Shown: piece after piece, positions 45,168 through 53,778 of the stretch
How the letters are laid out: the number at the start of each line of letters is the position of its first letter
How positions within the stretch are numbered: the first letter of the stretch is position 1
Assembly: GCA_913777665.1 (NCBI GenBank)
Contig: CAJYTF010000006.1
Span: 1-64,000 of the forward strand
Source: an uncultured Myroides sp.
GTDB taxonomy: Bacteria; Bacteroidota; Bacteroidia; Flavobacteriales; Flavobacteriaceae
Direction of reading: 5' to 3'
DNA: 64,000 bases
Notes under the pieces: model-generated
The model's input: the letters and a program-made list of their open reading frames with translations, nothing else
Told to the model about the DNA's origin: nothing
The model's database searches: none
Translations under genes and position numbers: made by a program

Positions 45168-45194
45168 AAAACGCCGGCAATTGTCGGCGTTTCT
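45168..45194 (+). terminator. Terminator of the S9 peptidase gene
   Basis: AAACGCCG and CGGCGTTT flank an inner CAATTG-containing loop, followed by a short T-rich stretch. Confidence 0.8.
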
Positions 45195-45271
45195 TAATTT
45201 TACAACACTTTTTAGAAATAGTGTAAACACAAAATTGAAATTATCAATAAATTTAAACCAAACGATTTTTT

Positions 45272-45922
45272 ATGAAAGACGATTTAAAGGAATTGGCAAA
45301 ACAATTGGGAAATCCGGAAGGAGAAACAGGAATTGAAGTCGCAAATATGATGAATGCAACCAATATTGGTATGACGAAACACGCTATTGAATCTTTAAAT
45401 TTAAGTAAGAATGATGTTGTTTTAGAATTAGGTCATGGCAATTGCGGACATTTACCTTTTTTAATGAATCAAGCAGAAAATTTGAAGTACTTTGGTTTAG
45501 AAATTTCTGAATTAATGCAACAGGAAGCAATAAAATCAAACCAAAATTATATCGACAACAATTCAACTGATTTTAGATTATACAATGGAACTGAAATTCC
45601 TTTTGACAATGAAAGTTTTGATAAGATTTTCACAGTCAATACGCTCTATTTCTGGCAAAATCCAGATTTGCTTTTAAATGAAATTTATCGGGTTCTAAAA
45701 CCAAACGGTATTTTCGCATTAACTTTCGCCGATAAATCGTTTATGGAAAAACTACCTTTTACACCTTTTGGTTTCAACCTTTACAGTTTAAAAGATGCAG
45801 AAGAATTATTGCAGAAAAATCAATTTAAAATTCTAAAAAGTATTTCGCAAACCGAACAAGTTTTCAGCAAAACAAATGAAATGGTTAATCGTACTTTTTT
45901 TACTGTTTTAGTAAGGAAATAA
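45272..45922 (+). CDS. Class I SAM-dependent methyltransferase
   Basis: The 216-residue protein shows motif I VVLELGHGNCGHLPFL, in which a cysteine-containing GHGNCG replaces the usual GxGxG, and LEIS at the end of the second strand. TEIPFDNESFDKIFTVNTLYFW and the IYRVLKPNGIFALTF block follow. This is typical of UbiE/COQ5-like methyltransferases of unknown substrate. Its last 23 bases overlap the 3' end of the converging ABC gene. Confidence 0.85.
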   Translation: MKDDLKELAKQLGNPEGETGIEVANMMNATNIGMTKHAIESLNLSKNDVVLELGHGNCGHLPFLMNQAENLKYFGLEISELMQQEAIKSNQNYIDNNSTDFRLYNGTEIPFDNESFDKIFTVNTLYFWQNPDLLLNEIYRVLKPNGIFALTFADKSFMEKLPFTPFGFNLYSLKDAEELLQKNQFKILKSISQTEQVFSKTNEMVNRTFFTVLVRK

Positions 45923-46841
45923 AAACAAGCTCGTTCGGTTGCAATGCCGTTGTATGTCCAAAACATATTTCTAAATCATTTAAAACAGCATAAATCAAAT
46001 AATTTTTTCCGGTAAAATATGAATGTTTAATTTTTACTTCAAATCCATCTTTAGAAATTTGTAATTCATGTGGTCTTATATACAAAACTTCATTGCTATT
46101 CAAACCTAAATAATGTGCAGGGATGGTGTTTACATCGCCGGTTAATCGGGCAATGTATTCGTTTTTGGGGTTTTCGTAAATATTTTGTGGAGTATCATTA
46201 TCTATCAATATTCCGTTTTGCAGAACTAATATTTCATCGGCATACATTAATGCTTCTTCAGGTGTATGCGATGTAAAAAGAATAGTAATTCCTTTTTGTT
46301 TGCAGTACTGAAAAAGCTGTGTTGCCAGTTTTCTTTTTTGAAAAGGATCAATGTGCGAAAAAGGTTCGTCTAACAACAAAAATTCGGGTTCTAACGCTAA
46401 CACTCGTGCTAAAGCTGTTCGCTGCATTTGTCCGCCGCTTAAAAACTTGGCTTTTATGTTGGCAAATTCCGTCATATCGACCAATTCCAACAATTCATCA
46501 ACTCGATTCTTTTTCTCTTTCAGATAGAAATTCGATAAAAATCTTCCCACATTTTCGGCAACCGAAACAAAAGGCATCAAATCAAAATCCTGTGCCAGAT
46601 ATTTCATATAATCCATTCCGGGAACCAAATGATAAGCCGGTCCTAAAATTTGTTTATCGTTCCAAAAAATAGAACCAAAATCAGCATCTAACAGACCGTA
46701 AGCTAATTTCAATAAGGTTGATTTACCACTACCACTGGCTCCGATTAATGCATAAGAATTTCCTGCTTTAAGCTGAAAACTCACATTTTTTAAAATCGGA
46801 CTATTGTTGTACGAAAAAGAAAGTTGATTAACCTGCAACAT
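45900..46841 (-). CDS. Orphan ABC transporter ATP-binding protein
   Basis: The 313-residue protein has the ATPase domain in the first 215 residues: Walker A LIGASGSGKSTLLKL, signature LSGGQMQRTALARVL, Walker B FLLLDEPFSHID and the H-loop FTSHTPEEAL. The last 80 residues form a TOBE-like regulatory domain, as in PotA/FbpC-type importers. No permease or binding protein lies next to it, so the transported substrate is unknown. It starts 9 bases after the trxB terminator hairpin. Confidence 0.88.
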   Translation of the reverse strand: MLQVNQLSFSYNNSPILKNVSFQLKAGNSYALIGASGSGKSTLLKLAYGLLDADFGSIFWNDKQILGPAYHLVPGMDYMKYLAQDFDLMPFVSVAENVGRFLSNFYLKEKKNRVDELLELVDMTEFANIKAKFLSGGQMQRTALARVLALEPEFLLLDEPFSHIDPFQKRKLATQLFQYCKQKGITILFTSHTPEEALMYADEILVLQNGILIDNDTPQNIYENPKNEYIARLTGDVNTIPAHYLGLNSNEVLYIRPHELQISKDGFEVKIKHSYFTGKNYLIYAVLNDLEICFGHTTALQPNELVFISLLKQ

Positions 46842-46850
46842 AAAATAAAA

Positions 46851-46868
46851 AGGCGACCGAAGCCGCCT
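46851..46868 (-). terminator. trxB terminator with UUCG tetraloop
   Basis: On the minus strand, AGGCGGC-TTCG-GTCGCCT is followed by TTTTATTTTA. It is a 7-bp stem closed by a UUCG tetraloop, 12 bases after the trxB stop and just before the ABC gene start. Confidence 0.85.
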
Positions 46869-46880
46869 GTTTGTATAAAA

Positions 46881-47825
46881 TTATAAACTTGCTATATAAC
46901 GTTCGGCATCTAAAGCTGCTATACAACCCGATCCGGCTGCAGTAATTGCCTGACGGTAATCTTTATCTTGTACATCGCCACAAGCAAAAACGCCTGGAAC
47001 GTTTGTTTTAGATGTTTTGCCTTCGGTAATTAAATATCCGGTTTCGTCCATAGTTAACTGACCTGCGAAAATATCGGTATTTGGTTTATGACCAATTGCA
47101 ACGAAAACACCAGTAACAGCAATTTCATTTTTCTCGCCGGTAACATTATTCACCACACGAACTCCGTTTACAATTTGTCCGTCACCTAAAACCTCATCAA
47201 TTTCGGTGCTCATTAAAATTTCGATGTTCGGAGTATTTTTAACGCGATCTTCCATAATTTTTGATGCACGGAATTTTTCAGATCGAACCAACATAGTCAC
47301 TTTTTTACATAAATGCGATAAGTAATGTGCTTCTTCACAAGCAGAATCGCCCGCACCAACAATGATTACCTCTTGATTACGGTAGAAGAACCCATCGCAA
47401 ACTGCACAAGCCGATACCCCACCACCCATTTGCAGATAATGTTGTTCAGAAGGAATTCCCAAATATTTTGCTGTTGCACCAGTAGATATAATTACCGTTT
47501 TAGCGTGAATTTCAATAGTATCGTTTATCCATACTTTTTTAATCTCGCCCGATAAATCTACTTTAGTAGCAAAACCATCGCGTACATCGGTACCAAAACG
47601 TTTTGCTTGCGCTTGCAACTGCATCATCATTTCCGGTCCGGTTACACCATCTGGATATCCAGGAAAATTCTCCACTTCGTTTGTTGTAGTTAATTGTCCG
47701 CCAGGTTGCATACCTTGATACAAAACAGGATTCATATTTGCGCGTGCTGCATAAATTGCAGCTGTATAACCTGCAGGTCCAGAACCTATGATAAGGCATT
47801 TTAGTGTTTCTATAGTTGTTGACAT
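46881..47825 (-). CDS. trxB: Thioredoxin-disulfide reductase
   Basis: The flavoenzyme transfers electrons from NADPH to thioredoxin. The 314 residues include the FAD motif LIIGSGPAGYTAAIYAARA, the redox-active CAVC (C140, C143), the NADPH motif VIIVGAGDSACEEAHYL, and the FAD-binding GVFACGDVQDKDYRQAIT near the end. All are intact, and the length and order are those of the low-molecular-weight bacterial enzyme. Thioredoxin-like lipoproteins at 61381-62568 are in a different compartment and not direct partners. Confidence 0.96.
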   Translation of the reverse strand: MSTTIETLKCLIIGSGPAGYTAAIYAARANMNPVLYQGMQPGGQLTTTNEVENFPGYPDGVTGPEMMMQLQAQAKRFGTDVRDGFATKVDLSGEIKKVWINDTIEIHAKTVIISTGATAKYLGIPSEQHYLQMGGGVSACAVCDGFFYRNQEVIIVGAGDSACEEAHYLSHLCKKVTMLVRSEKFRASKIMEDRVKNTPNIEILMSTEIDEVLGDGQIVNGVRVVNNVTGEKNEIAVTGVFVAIGHKPNTDIFAGQLTMDETGYLITEGKTSKTNVPGVFACGDVQDKDYRQAITAAGSGCIAALDAERYIASL

Positions 47826-47987
47826 ATTTTAGTTAGATTCAAATTTTACGTTTACAAAAATAGATATTTATGTATGTATTTAAAAAAAAGTTTCATTTTA
47901 AATAGCTATAGCGTAATTGATTGCTTTTATAGTAAATATTTTTTTGAAAATTTTAGACAAAAACACGCTATAAATAAAAATTTTCTC

Positions 47988-47995
47988 TACATTTG
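47988..47995 (+). promoter_or_regulatory. Minus-7 promoter box of the tRNA-Pro pair
   Basis: TACATTTG (exact TAnnTTTG) lies 22 bases before the first tRNA, in an otherwise A+T-rich intergenic stretch. Confidence 0.6.
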
Positions 47996-48016
47996 CACTC
48001 GCAATTAAGGCTTTAT

Positions 48017-48091
48017 CGGGGTGTAGCGTAGCCCGGTTATCGCGCCTGCTTTGGGAGCAGGAGGCCGCAGGTTCGAATCCTGCCACCCCGA
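48017..48091 (+). tRNA. trnP: tRNA-Pro (anticodon TGG), copy 1
   Basis: The full cloverleaf is readable: acceptor CGGGGTG/CACCCCG, D arm GCGTAGCCCGGTTATCGC, anticodon arm CCTGC-TTTGGGA-GCAGG with TGG at the anticodon, T arm GCAGG-TTCGAAT-CCTGC, and discriminator A. The total is 75 bases without an encoded CCA. Confidence 0.97.
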
Positions 48092-48122
48092 CTAAATTTT
48101 TAATTGCAATAGATAACCTCAT

Positions 48123-48197
48123 CGGGGTGTAGCGTAGCCCGGTTATCGCGCCTGCTTTGGGAGCAGGAGGCCGCAGGTTCGAATCCTGCCACCCCGA
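48123..48197 (+). tRNA. trnP: tRNA-Pro (anticodon TGG), copy 2
   Basis: It is identical in all 75 bases to the copy at 48017-48091, with a 31-base spacer between them. The pair is presumably co-transcribed and ends at the hairpin at 48199. It looks like a recent tandem duplication. Confidence 0.97.
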
Positions 48198-48198
48198 C

Positions 48199-48234
48199 AA
48201 AGTCTTCTTTATATCAAAGAAGACTTTTTTTATT
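48199..48234 (+). terminator. Terminator of the tRNA pair
   Basis: The 12-bp stem AAAGTCTTCTTT / AAAGAAGACTTT with a 5-base loop is followed by TTTTATTTT. Confidence 0.9.
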
Positions 48235-48679
48235 TTACGCTCTAAAAAGAAATATATCATCATTTCAAAAAGAACAAAACAAAAATACCAGCCTTAAAGA
48301 AGACTGGTATTTTCTTTAAAAAGATTGCTCTTTTAATAATCACACGAATTTTTCTAAAAAGAAAAACTCATACACTTAACTAAAAACATTCAAAAAACTA
48401 CTATCTATTATTAATATCTAATAAAGATCAATTTAAATCTGTTAGCGTAAGAGATACTAAAAAGCATCTCTTAATAACTAACACTTTTCTTTTTCATAAT
48501 TAATTTGATAATAATAAAACAAACCTCGTACCAATTTAAAAAAACCTGATTTATTGGTTCAAAAAACAAATTTATTTCTATTTATTGTAGAAATAGGCAC
48601 AACTTATTGTAGATATTTTTCACAAAAACACAATTAAAAGTAATTTCAGTTGTCGGTTTAAGTTTTTGTAATAATTAAG
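48235..48679. other. Long A+T-rich intergenic region with hairpins, no gene seen
   Basis: About 445 bases without a credible ORF. It holds a terminator-like hairpin at 48282-48313 (AAAATACCAG / CTGGTATTTT). A nested stem lies at 48441-48482: an outer GTTAG/CTAAC pair around an inner AAGAGAT/ATCTCTT, followed by TTTTCTTTTTC. There is also a direct repeat TTATTGTAGA at 48582 and 48604 upstream of udk. A small RNA is possible but not demonstrable here. Confidence 0.5.
48282..48313. terminator. Terminator-like hairpin in the intergenic region
   Basis: AAAATACCAG and CTGGTATTTT form a 10-bp stem with further partial pairing inside. The minus-strand side continues TTTTTGTTTTGTT, the plus-strand side TTTTCTTT. 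No gene that it obviously terminates is seen. Confidence 0.6.
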
Positions 48680-48687
48680 TACATTTG
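48680..48687 (+). promoter_or_regulatory. Minus-7 promoter box of the udk-divIC-mutAB operon
   Basis: TACATTTG (exact TAnnTTTG) lies 16 bases before the udk ATG. No other strong promoter is seen until after mutB. Confidence 0.6.
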
Positions 48688-48703
48688 TAAAAACAATAAT
48701 AGA

Positions 48704-49315
48704 ATGCTTATAATTGGTATAGCTGGCGGAACGGGAAGCGGTAAAACAACTGTTGTTCACCAGATTATGAATGAATTACCGGAAACAGAAGTGGGTATCA
48801 TCTCACAGGATTCTTATTACAAAGCGAACGATCATTTAAATATGGATGAACGTGCGCTGATTAATTTTGATCATCCACGAGCGATTGATTTTGATTTGCT
48901 TTGTTCGGATCTTAAGGATTTAAAAGCAGGTAACAGCATTAACCAGCCGGTTTATTCGTTTGTGCATCACAACAGAACCGATGATTATATTTTAACGCAT
49001 CCGCGAAAAGTAATGATTGTTGAAGGTATTTTGATATTGACAAATCCGGAATTACGCAATTTGTTCGATATTAAAATTTTTGTTCATGCCGATTCAGACG
49101 AACGATTAATCAGAAGATTAAAACGTGATATTGTAGAACGAGGTCGCGATATGGACGAGGTTTTACACCGATATCAAACCACATTGAAACCAATGCACGA
49201 GCAGTTTATCGAACCATCAAAAGCATACGCAGACATTATTATTCCTAACGATAAATACAACACCGTAGCTATTGATATTGTTCGAACGGTTATCAATAAA
49301 AAAATTAACGATTAA
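48704..49315 (+). CDS. udk: Uridine kinase
   Basis: The pyrimidine-salvage enzyme phosphorylates uridine and cytidine. The 203 residues include the P-loop GIAGGTGSGKTTVV, SQDSYY, the substrate-binding NFDHPRAIDFDLL and VYSFVHHNRT, the lid region and DIVERGRDMDEVLHRY. It is complete and of normal length. It is the first gene of a plus-strand run, with divIC starting 2 bases after its stop. Confidence 0.95.
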   Translation: MLIIGIAGGTGSGKTTVVHQIMNELPETEVGIISQDSYYKANDHLNMDERALINFDHPRAIDFDLLCSDLKDLKAGNSINQPVYSFVHHNRTDDYILTHPRKVMIVEGILILTNPELRNLFDIKIFVHADSDERLIRRLKRDIVERGRDMDEVLHRYQTTLKPMHEQFIEPSKAYADIIIPNDKYNTVAIDIVRTVINKKIND

Positions 49316-49317
49316 GA

Positions 49318-49659
49318 ATGAAACAAAAAATCGCCGCCCTATTAATTAAATATCCGTTTTTAAAATGGGTTACCAACAGGTTTATTTTAGCAACCCTGTT
49401 TTTTGTTGTTTGGCTTTTGTTTTTTGATACCTACGCTTTTTACGACCATCGAACTATCGACAAGGAAATAAACAAGCTGGAAGAAAACCGAGATTACTAT
49501 CAAACCGAAATTAACAGCGACGATAAAAATATTAAAAAACTATACCGCAAGGAAGAAGTTGAACGATACGCCCGAGAGAAATATTACATGAAGCGCGAAA
49601 ATGAAGACATTTATATTATTGACAGCGACAAAGAATACACAACAGAAGAAACTAACTAA
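49318..49659 (+). CDS. divIC: Septum formation initiator family protein (FtsB/DivIC)
   Basis: The 113-residue bitopic protein has a TM at about 22-43 (FILATLFFVVWLLFFDTY), then a periplasmic coiled coil (DKEINKLEENRDYYQTEI) and a segment with EVERYAREKYYMKREN EDIYII, typical of DivIC/FtsB proteins of the divisome. It lies between udk and mutA, an order often seen in Flavobacteriaceae. Confidence 0.9.
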   Translation: MKQKIAALLIKYPFLKWVTNRFILATLFFVVWLLFFDTYAFYDHRTIDKEINKLEENRDYYQTEINSDDKNIKKLYRKEEVERYAREKYYMKRENEDIYIIDSDKEYTTEETN

Positions 49660-49676
49660 CAAATCAATACAGCAAT

Positions 49677-51029
49677 ATGTTATTTAACGATTTTGAAAAA
49701 GTAACATCAAAACAATGGAAAAATCAAATTCAGTACGAATTAAAAGGTGCCGATTATAACGATACATTGGTTTGGGAAAGTTTAGAAGGTATTAAGGTTA
49801 AACCTTTCTATCATAACGACGAAGATACTGTAACCACAGGCGTTTCTACACAAAACTCTAATTTTTCTATTGTTCAGGAAATTTATGTTTTCGATACAGA
49901 AAAATCAATCGCAAAAGCAAACGAAGTTTTAAAACGCGGTGCAGAAACCATTCGTTTCATTATTCCTTCAAAAGAAATAAATGTTGTAAACATCATTAAT
50001 CAATTACAGCAACAACCAAAAGCGGTTTATCTGCAGTTATTGTTTTTAGATGCCGATGTTGTAGAACAGATAAATACCGAAGCTGCCAAATTACAGTTTG
50101 AAGTTTTTGTTTTGATCGATCCTATTCATCAGTTAACTTTCGATGGAAATTTTTATAAAGACGGAACTTCTGATTTTGAAGCGTTGAATAAAATCAACCA
50201 AAAGTCTAGCAACATCAACTGGTTAACTGTAAAAGCAACTACGTACCAAAACGCCGGTGCAAATATGGTGCAGCAAATTGCGTACACTTTGGCTCATACC
50301 AACGAATATTTAAACCGAATTGAAAACTTCGATAAAAATATTATGGTTGAAGTTGCTGTTGGCGGAAATTATTTCTTTGAAATTGCCAAACTACGTGCTA
50401 TGCGTTTGTCGTTAAATGCGTTGACAGAAGCTTTTTCACCAAACATTACGTTTCATATTTTGGCAAAACCAACCCTTCGCAATAAAACCATTTACGATTA
50501 CAATGTAAACATGCTGCGCACCACAACTGAATGTATGAGTGCTGTTTTGGGTGGAGCCGATGCAGTTGAAAATATTGCGTACGATGCACTTTACCATAAA
50601 ACAAACGAATTTGGCGACCGTATTTCAAGAAATCAGTTATTGATTTTAAAGGAAGAAAGTTATTTTGATAAAGTAAACAATCCAGCAGACGGTGCGTATT
50701 ACATTGAAAATTTAACGCAACAGTTAGCCGAAAAAGGTTTGGAGCTTTTTAAAGATATCGAAAAAAACGGTGGATTAATTTCTCAGTTGATCGAAGGAAC
50801 TATTCAGCGAAAAATCAACGAATCTGCTACAAAAGAACAAGAATTGTTCAATTCGGGCAAAGAAGTTTTATTGGGAACAAACAAATACCCGAATCCGCAA
50901 GATAAAATGGCACACGATTTAGAGTTGTATCCTTTTGTAAAGCAAAATCCGCGTAAAACATTAATTACTCCGATCATTGAAAAACGTTTGGCAGAAGCTT
51001 TAGAACAAGAACGTTTAGCTAAAGAATAA
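49677..51029 (+). CDS. mutA: Methylmalonyl-CoA mutase small subunit
   Basis: The 450-residue protein is homologous to the TIM-barrel part of methylmalonyl-CoA mutase (MLRTTTECMSAVLGGADAVENI, then GDRISRNQLLILKEES and NPADGAYYIENLTQQLA). It has no C-terminal B12-binding domain, as in other Bacteroidota small subunits, so it should be the non-catalytic partner of the large subunit at 51621. The heterodimer interconverts succinyl-CoA and methylmalonyl-CoA for propionate metabolism. A toxin-antitoxin pair separates it from mutB. Confidence 0.93.
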   Translation: MLFNDFEKVTSKQWKNQIQYELKGADYNDTLVWESLEGIKVKPFYHNDEDTVTTGVSTQNSNFSIVQEIYVFDTEKSIAKANEVLKRGAETIRFIIPSKEINVVNIINQLQQQPKAVYLQLLFLDADVVEQINTEAAKLQFEVFVLIDPIHQLTFDGNFYKDGTSDFEALNKINQKSSNINWLTVKATTYQNAGANMVQQIAYTLAHTNEYLNRIENFDKNIMVEVAVGGNYFFEIAKLRAMRLSLNALTEAFSPNITFHILAKPTLRNKTIYDYNVNMLRTTTECMSAVLGGADAVENIAYDALYHKTNEFGDRISRNQLLILKEESYFDKVNNPADGAYYIENLTQQLAEKGLELFKDIEKNGGLISQLIEGTIQRKINESATKEQELFNSGKEVLLGTNKYPNPQDKMAHDLELYPFVKQNPRKTLITPIIEKRLAEALEQERLAKE

Positions 51030-51056
51030 TTTTTGTAACTTTCAGAAAAGAAGATT

Positions 51057-51287
51057 ATGGAAGCAATCAGAGAAATAGTAAAAGTAAAAAACCGACAGGT
51101 AATTATTAATTTACCCGATGATTTTAATGCCGATGAAGTGGAAGTAATTGTATTAAAAACAATTGAAAGTGAAATTCCGCAATGGCACATTAATGAGGTT
51201 CGTGAAAGAACTTCAGAATATTTAAAAAATCCAGATATTGCTTTAGATTTTGATGATGCAATCAAAGATATTGAGAATGAATTATAA
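51057..51287 (+). CDS. Antitoxin of a RelE/ParE-type addiction module
   Basis: The 76-residue acidic protein has a short beta N-terminus (IREIVKVKNRQVIINLPDD) typical of antitoxins with an AbrB- or Phd-like DNA-binding part. A helical tail follows (WHINEVRERTSEYLKNPD) of the kind that wraps the toxin. It overlaps the toxin gene by 11 bases (51277-51287), the classic arrangement. It lies 27 bases after mutA. Confidence 0.75.
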   Translation: MEAIREIVKVKNRQVIINLPDDFNADEVEVIVLKTIESEIPQWHINEVRERTSEYLKNPDIALDFDDAIKDIENEL

Positions 51288-51570
51288 GTTGAAAATTCTT
51301 CCCAGAGCCAAACTTGATTTAAAAGAAATTGCTATTTGGTATGATGAAGAAGTTCAAAAAGGACTTGGAAAAAGGTTTATATCTTACGTAAAAACAGAAA
51401 TGGCTCTTGTACAAAAAGATCCGCTTATTTTTCAAACAAAATACGACAATAACAAAACGGTTTTAGTAAAGAATTTCCCATATTTAATTCATTATGAAAT
51501 AATAAATAGTGAAATAGTTGTGAAAGCTGTTTTACACACCTCAAGAAGTACCAAGAAATATCCAGAATAA
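51277..51570 (+). CDS. RelE/ParE family toxin
   Basis: The 97-residue protein from the ATG at 51277 (MNYKLKILPRAKLDLKEIA) overlaps the antitoxin; the longer frame starting at 51250 is unlikely. RAKLDLKEIAIWYDEE and KNFPYLIHYEI, then VKAVLHTSR, are the usual RelE/ParE landmarks. Either ribosome-dependent mRNA cleavage or gyrase poisoning is possible; I cannot choose. The catalytic-looking basic residues (R, K, H near the end) are present, so it may be active. It is followed 50 bases later by mutB. Confidence 0.82.
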   Translation: MNYKLKILPRAKLDLKEIAIWYDEEVQKGLGKRFISYVKTEMALVQKDPLIFQTKYDNNKTVLVKNFPYLIHYEIINSEIVVKAVLHTSRSTKKYPE

Positions 51571-51620
51571 ATTTCAGAAATTAAAATTATTAATGAATTT
51601 GAAGATTATTTAAAAAATTC

Positions 51621-53744
51621 ATGAGAAAAAACATACAAAATATACAATTACCACATCAAAAGAAAACGGTTAGCAACAATCCAAATTCTTTTGAAACAGC
51701 CGAGGGGATCCAAGTAAAGCAAACCTATACATTAGCCGATGTTGAAGAATTGGAACACATTGGTTTTGGTGCCGGTTTTGCACCCAATTTACGCGGACCT
51801 TATGCCACCATGTACGTTCGTCGCCCGTGGACTATTCGTCAGTACGCAGGTTTTTCTACTGCCGAAGAAAGTAATGCTTTTTACAGAAGAAATTTAGCTG
51901 CCGGACAAAAAGGACTTTCGGTTGCGTTTGATTTGGCTACGCACCGCGGATACGATTCTGATCACGAACGTGTTGTTGGCGATGTTGGTAAAGCCGGCGT
52001 AGCAATTGACTCGGTTGAAGACATGAAGATTCTGTTCGATCAGATTCCATTAGATGAAATGTCAGTTTCAATGACCATGAACGGTGCCGTTTTACCAATT
52101 TTGGCATTTTATATTGTTGCTGCAAAAGAACAAGGTGTCGATGAAAAACTACTATCGGGAACCATTCAAAACGATATTTTAAAGGAGTTCATGGTGCGTA
52201 ACACCTACATTTATCCACCTACGCCATCAATGAAAATCATTGCTGATATTTTTGATTATACCAGCAAAAACATGCCTAAATTTAACTCAATTTCCATATC
52301 GGGTTATCACATGCAAGAAGCCGGTGCTACCGCTGATATTGAATTGGCTTATACCCTAGCCGACGGTTTAGAATACATTCGCACGGGATTGGCTGCCGGA
52401 ATGAAAGTTGATGAATTTGCACCTCGCCTTTCATTTTTCTGGGCAATTGGTATGAATCATTTTATGGAGATTGCTAAAATGCGCGCCGGTAGAATGATTT
52501 GGGCTAAATTGATAAAACAGTTTAATACCAATTCTGAAAAATCGTTAGCATTGCGTACACACTGTCAAACTTCGGGTTGGAGTTTAACCGAGCAAGATCC
52601 GTTTAACAATGTGGCGCGAACGGCTATTGAAGCTGCTGCTGCTGCATTTGGTGGCACGCAGTCGTTACACACCAACGCGTTAGATGAAGCCATTGCCTTA
52701 CCAACCGATTTTTCAGCTCGTATTGCCCGTAATACACAGATTTTTTTACAAGAAGAAACGAAGATTTGTAAAACGGTTGATCCATGGGCAGGCAGTTATT
52801 ATGTAGAAAGTTTAACGGCTGAAATTGCTGAAAAAGCTTGGAAACTGATTGAAGAAGTAGAATCGTATGGTGGAATGACCAAAGCTATTGAAGCTGGAAT
52901 TCCTAAAATGCGTATCGAAGAAGCTGCGGCTCGTAAACAGGCTCGTATCGATTCTGGTCAAGATATTATTGTAGGTGTAAACAAATATCGATTGGAAAAA
53001 GAAGATCCTTTACAGATTCTAGAAGTTGATAATCAAGTGGTTCGTCAGCAGCAAATCGAACGATTAAATAAAATTAAAGCCACTCGCGATAACGATAAAG
53101 TGAAGCATAGCTTGGAAGCATTAACAAATGCAGCAAAAACGGGCGAAGGCAATTTATTGGCATTGGCTGTTACAGCAGCTGAAAACCGAGTTACATTAGG
53201 AGAAATTTCTGATGCATTGGAAGAAGTTTACGGCAGATATAAAGCACAAATTAAAACCATTAGCGGCGTGTACAACAAAGAAATTAAAACTGATGAAAAT
53301 TTTGCAAAAGCAAAGCAACTTGCCGACGATTTCGCAAAAAAAGAAGGACGTCGTCCACGTATTATGATTGCTAAAATGGGACAAGATGGGCACGATCGCG
53401 GTGCAAAAGTTGTTGCTACAGGTTATGCCGATGTTGGTTTTGACGTGGATATGGGGCCGTTGTTTCAAACACCTGCCGAGGCCGCTAAACAAGCCGTTGA
53501 AAACGATGTACATATTTTAGGTGTATCTTCGTTGGCTGCCGGTCATAAAACTTTGGTGCCACAAGTGATTGAAGAACTAAAAAAATACGGTCGTGAAGAT
53601 ATCATGGTAATTGTAGGCGGAGTGATTCCTGCACAAGATTATCAATATTTGTTCGATTCGGGCGCTGTAGCAGTTTTTGGTCCCGGAACCAGAATTGCCG
53701 ATGCTGCCATTACTATTTTAAATGTTTTGTTAGATACAGAATAA
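51621..53744 (+). CDS. mutB: Methylmalonyl-CoA mutase large subunit
   Basis: The catalytic, adenosylcobalamin-dependent subunit has 707 residues. The TIM barrel includes [40 protein letters not shown], the substrate-handling [18 protein letters not shown] and [11 protein letters not shown]. The C-terminal B12 domain starts near 570 and has the DxHxxG motif in [10 protein letters not shown], which places the cobalt-coordinating His at about residue 591. The gene ends at a terminator. It shares the transcript with mutA if the intervening toxin-antitoxin pair does not interrupt it. Confidence 0.96.
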   Translation: MRKNIQNIQLPHQKKTVSNNPNSFETAEGIQVKQTYTLADVEELEHIGFGAGFAPNLRGPYATMYVRRPWTIRQYAGFSTAEESNAFYRRNLAAGQKGLSVAFDLATHRGYDSDHERVVGDVGKAGVAIDSVEDMKILFDQIPLDEMSVSMTMNGAVLPILAFYIVAAKEQGVDEKLLSGTIQNDILKEFMVRNTYIYPPTPSMKIIADIFDYTSKNMPKFNSISISGYHMQEAGATADIELAYTLADGLEYIRTGLAAGMKVDEFAPRLSFFWAIGMNHFMEIAKMRAGRMIWAKLIKQFNTNSEKSLALRTHCQTSGWSLTEQDPFNNVARTAIEAAAAAFGGTQSLHTNALDEAIALPTDFSARIARNTQIFLQEETKICKTVDPWAGSYYVESLTAEIAEKAWKLIEEVESYGGMTKAIEAGIPKMRIEEAAARKQARIDSGQDIIVGVNKYRLEKEDPLQILEVDNQVVRQQQIERLNKIKATRDNDKVKHSLEALTNAAKTGEGNLLALAVTAAENRVTLGEISDALEEVYGRYKAQIKTISGVYNKEIKTDENFAKAKQLADDFAKKEGRRPRIMIAKMGQDGHDRGAKVVATGYADVGFDVDMGPLFQTPAEAAKQAVENDVHILGVSSLAAGHKTLVPQVIEELKKYGREDIMVIVGGVIPAQDYQYLFDSGAVAVFGPGTRIADAAITILNVLLDTE

Positions 53745-53748
53745 AACA

Positions 53749-53777
53749 AAAAACTCCAGCCTTTCGGTTGGAGTTTT
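53749..53777. terminator. Terminator after mutB
   Basis: AAAACTCCAGCC pairs with GGTTGGAGTTTT (one G-U), with a TTTC loop. It separates mutB from the converging hypothetical gene. Confidence 0.88.
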
Positions 53778-53778
53778 G

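Noticed and set aside
47898-48263. 121-residue antisense ORF over the tRNA pair
   Set aside because: It is the reverse translation of the two tRNA-Pro genes (the GWQDSNLRPPAPKAG type of artefact peptide), seen in many genomes as a false gene.
49560-51620. Cobalamin riboswitch in front of mutA or mutB
   Set aside because: The gaps before mutA (17 bases) and mutB (50 bases) are too short for one, and no B12-box-like sequence was noticed there.
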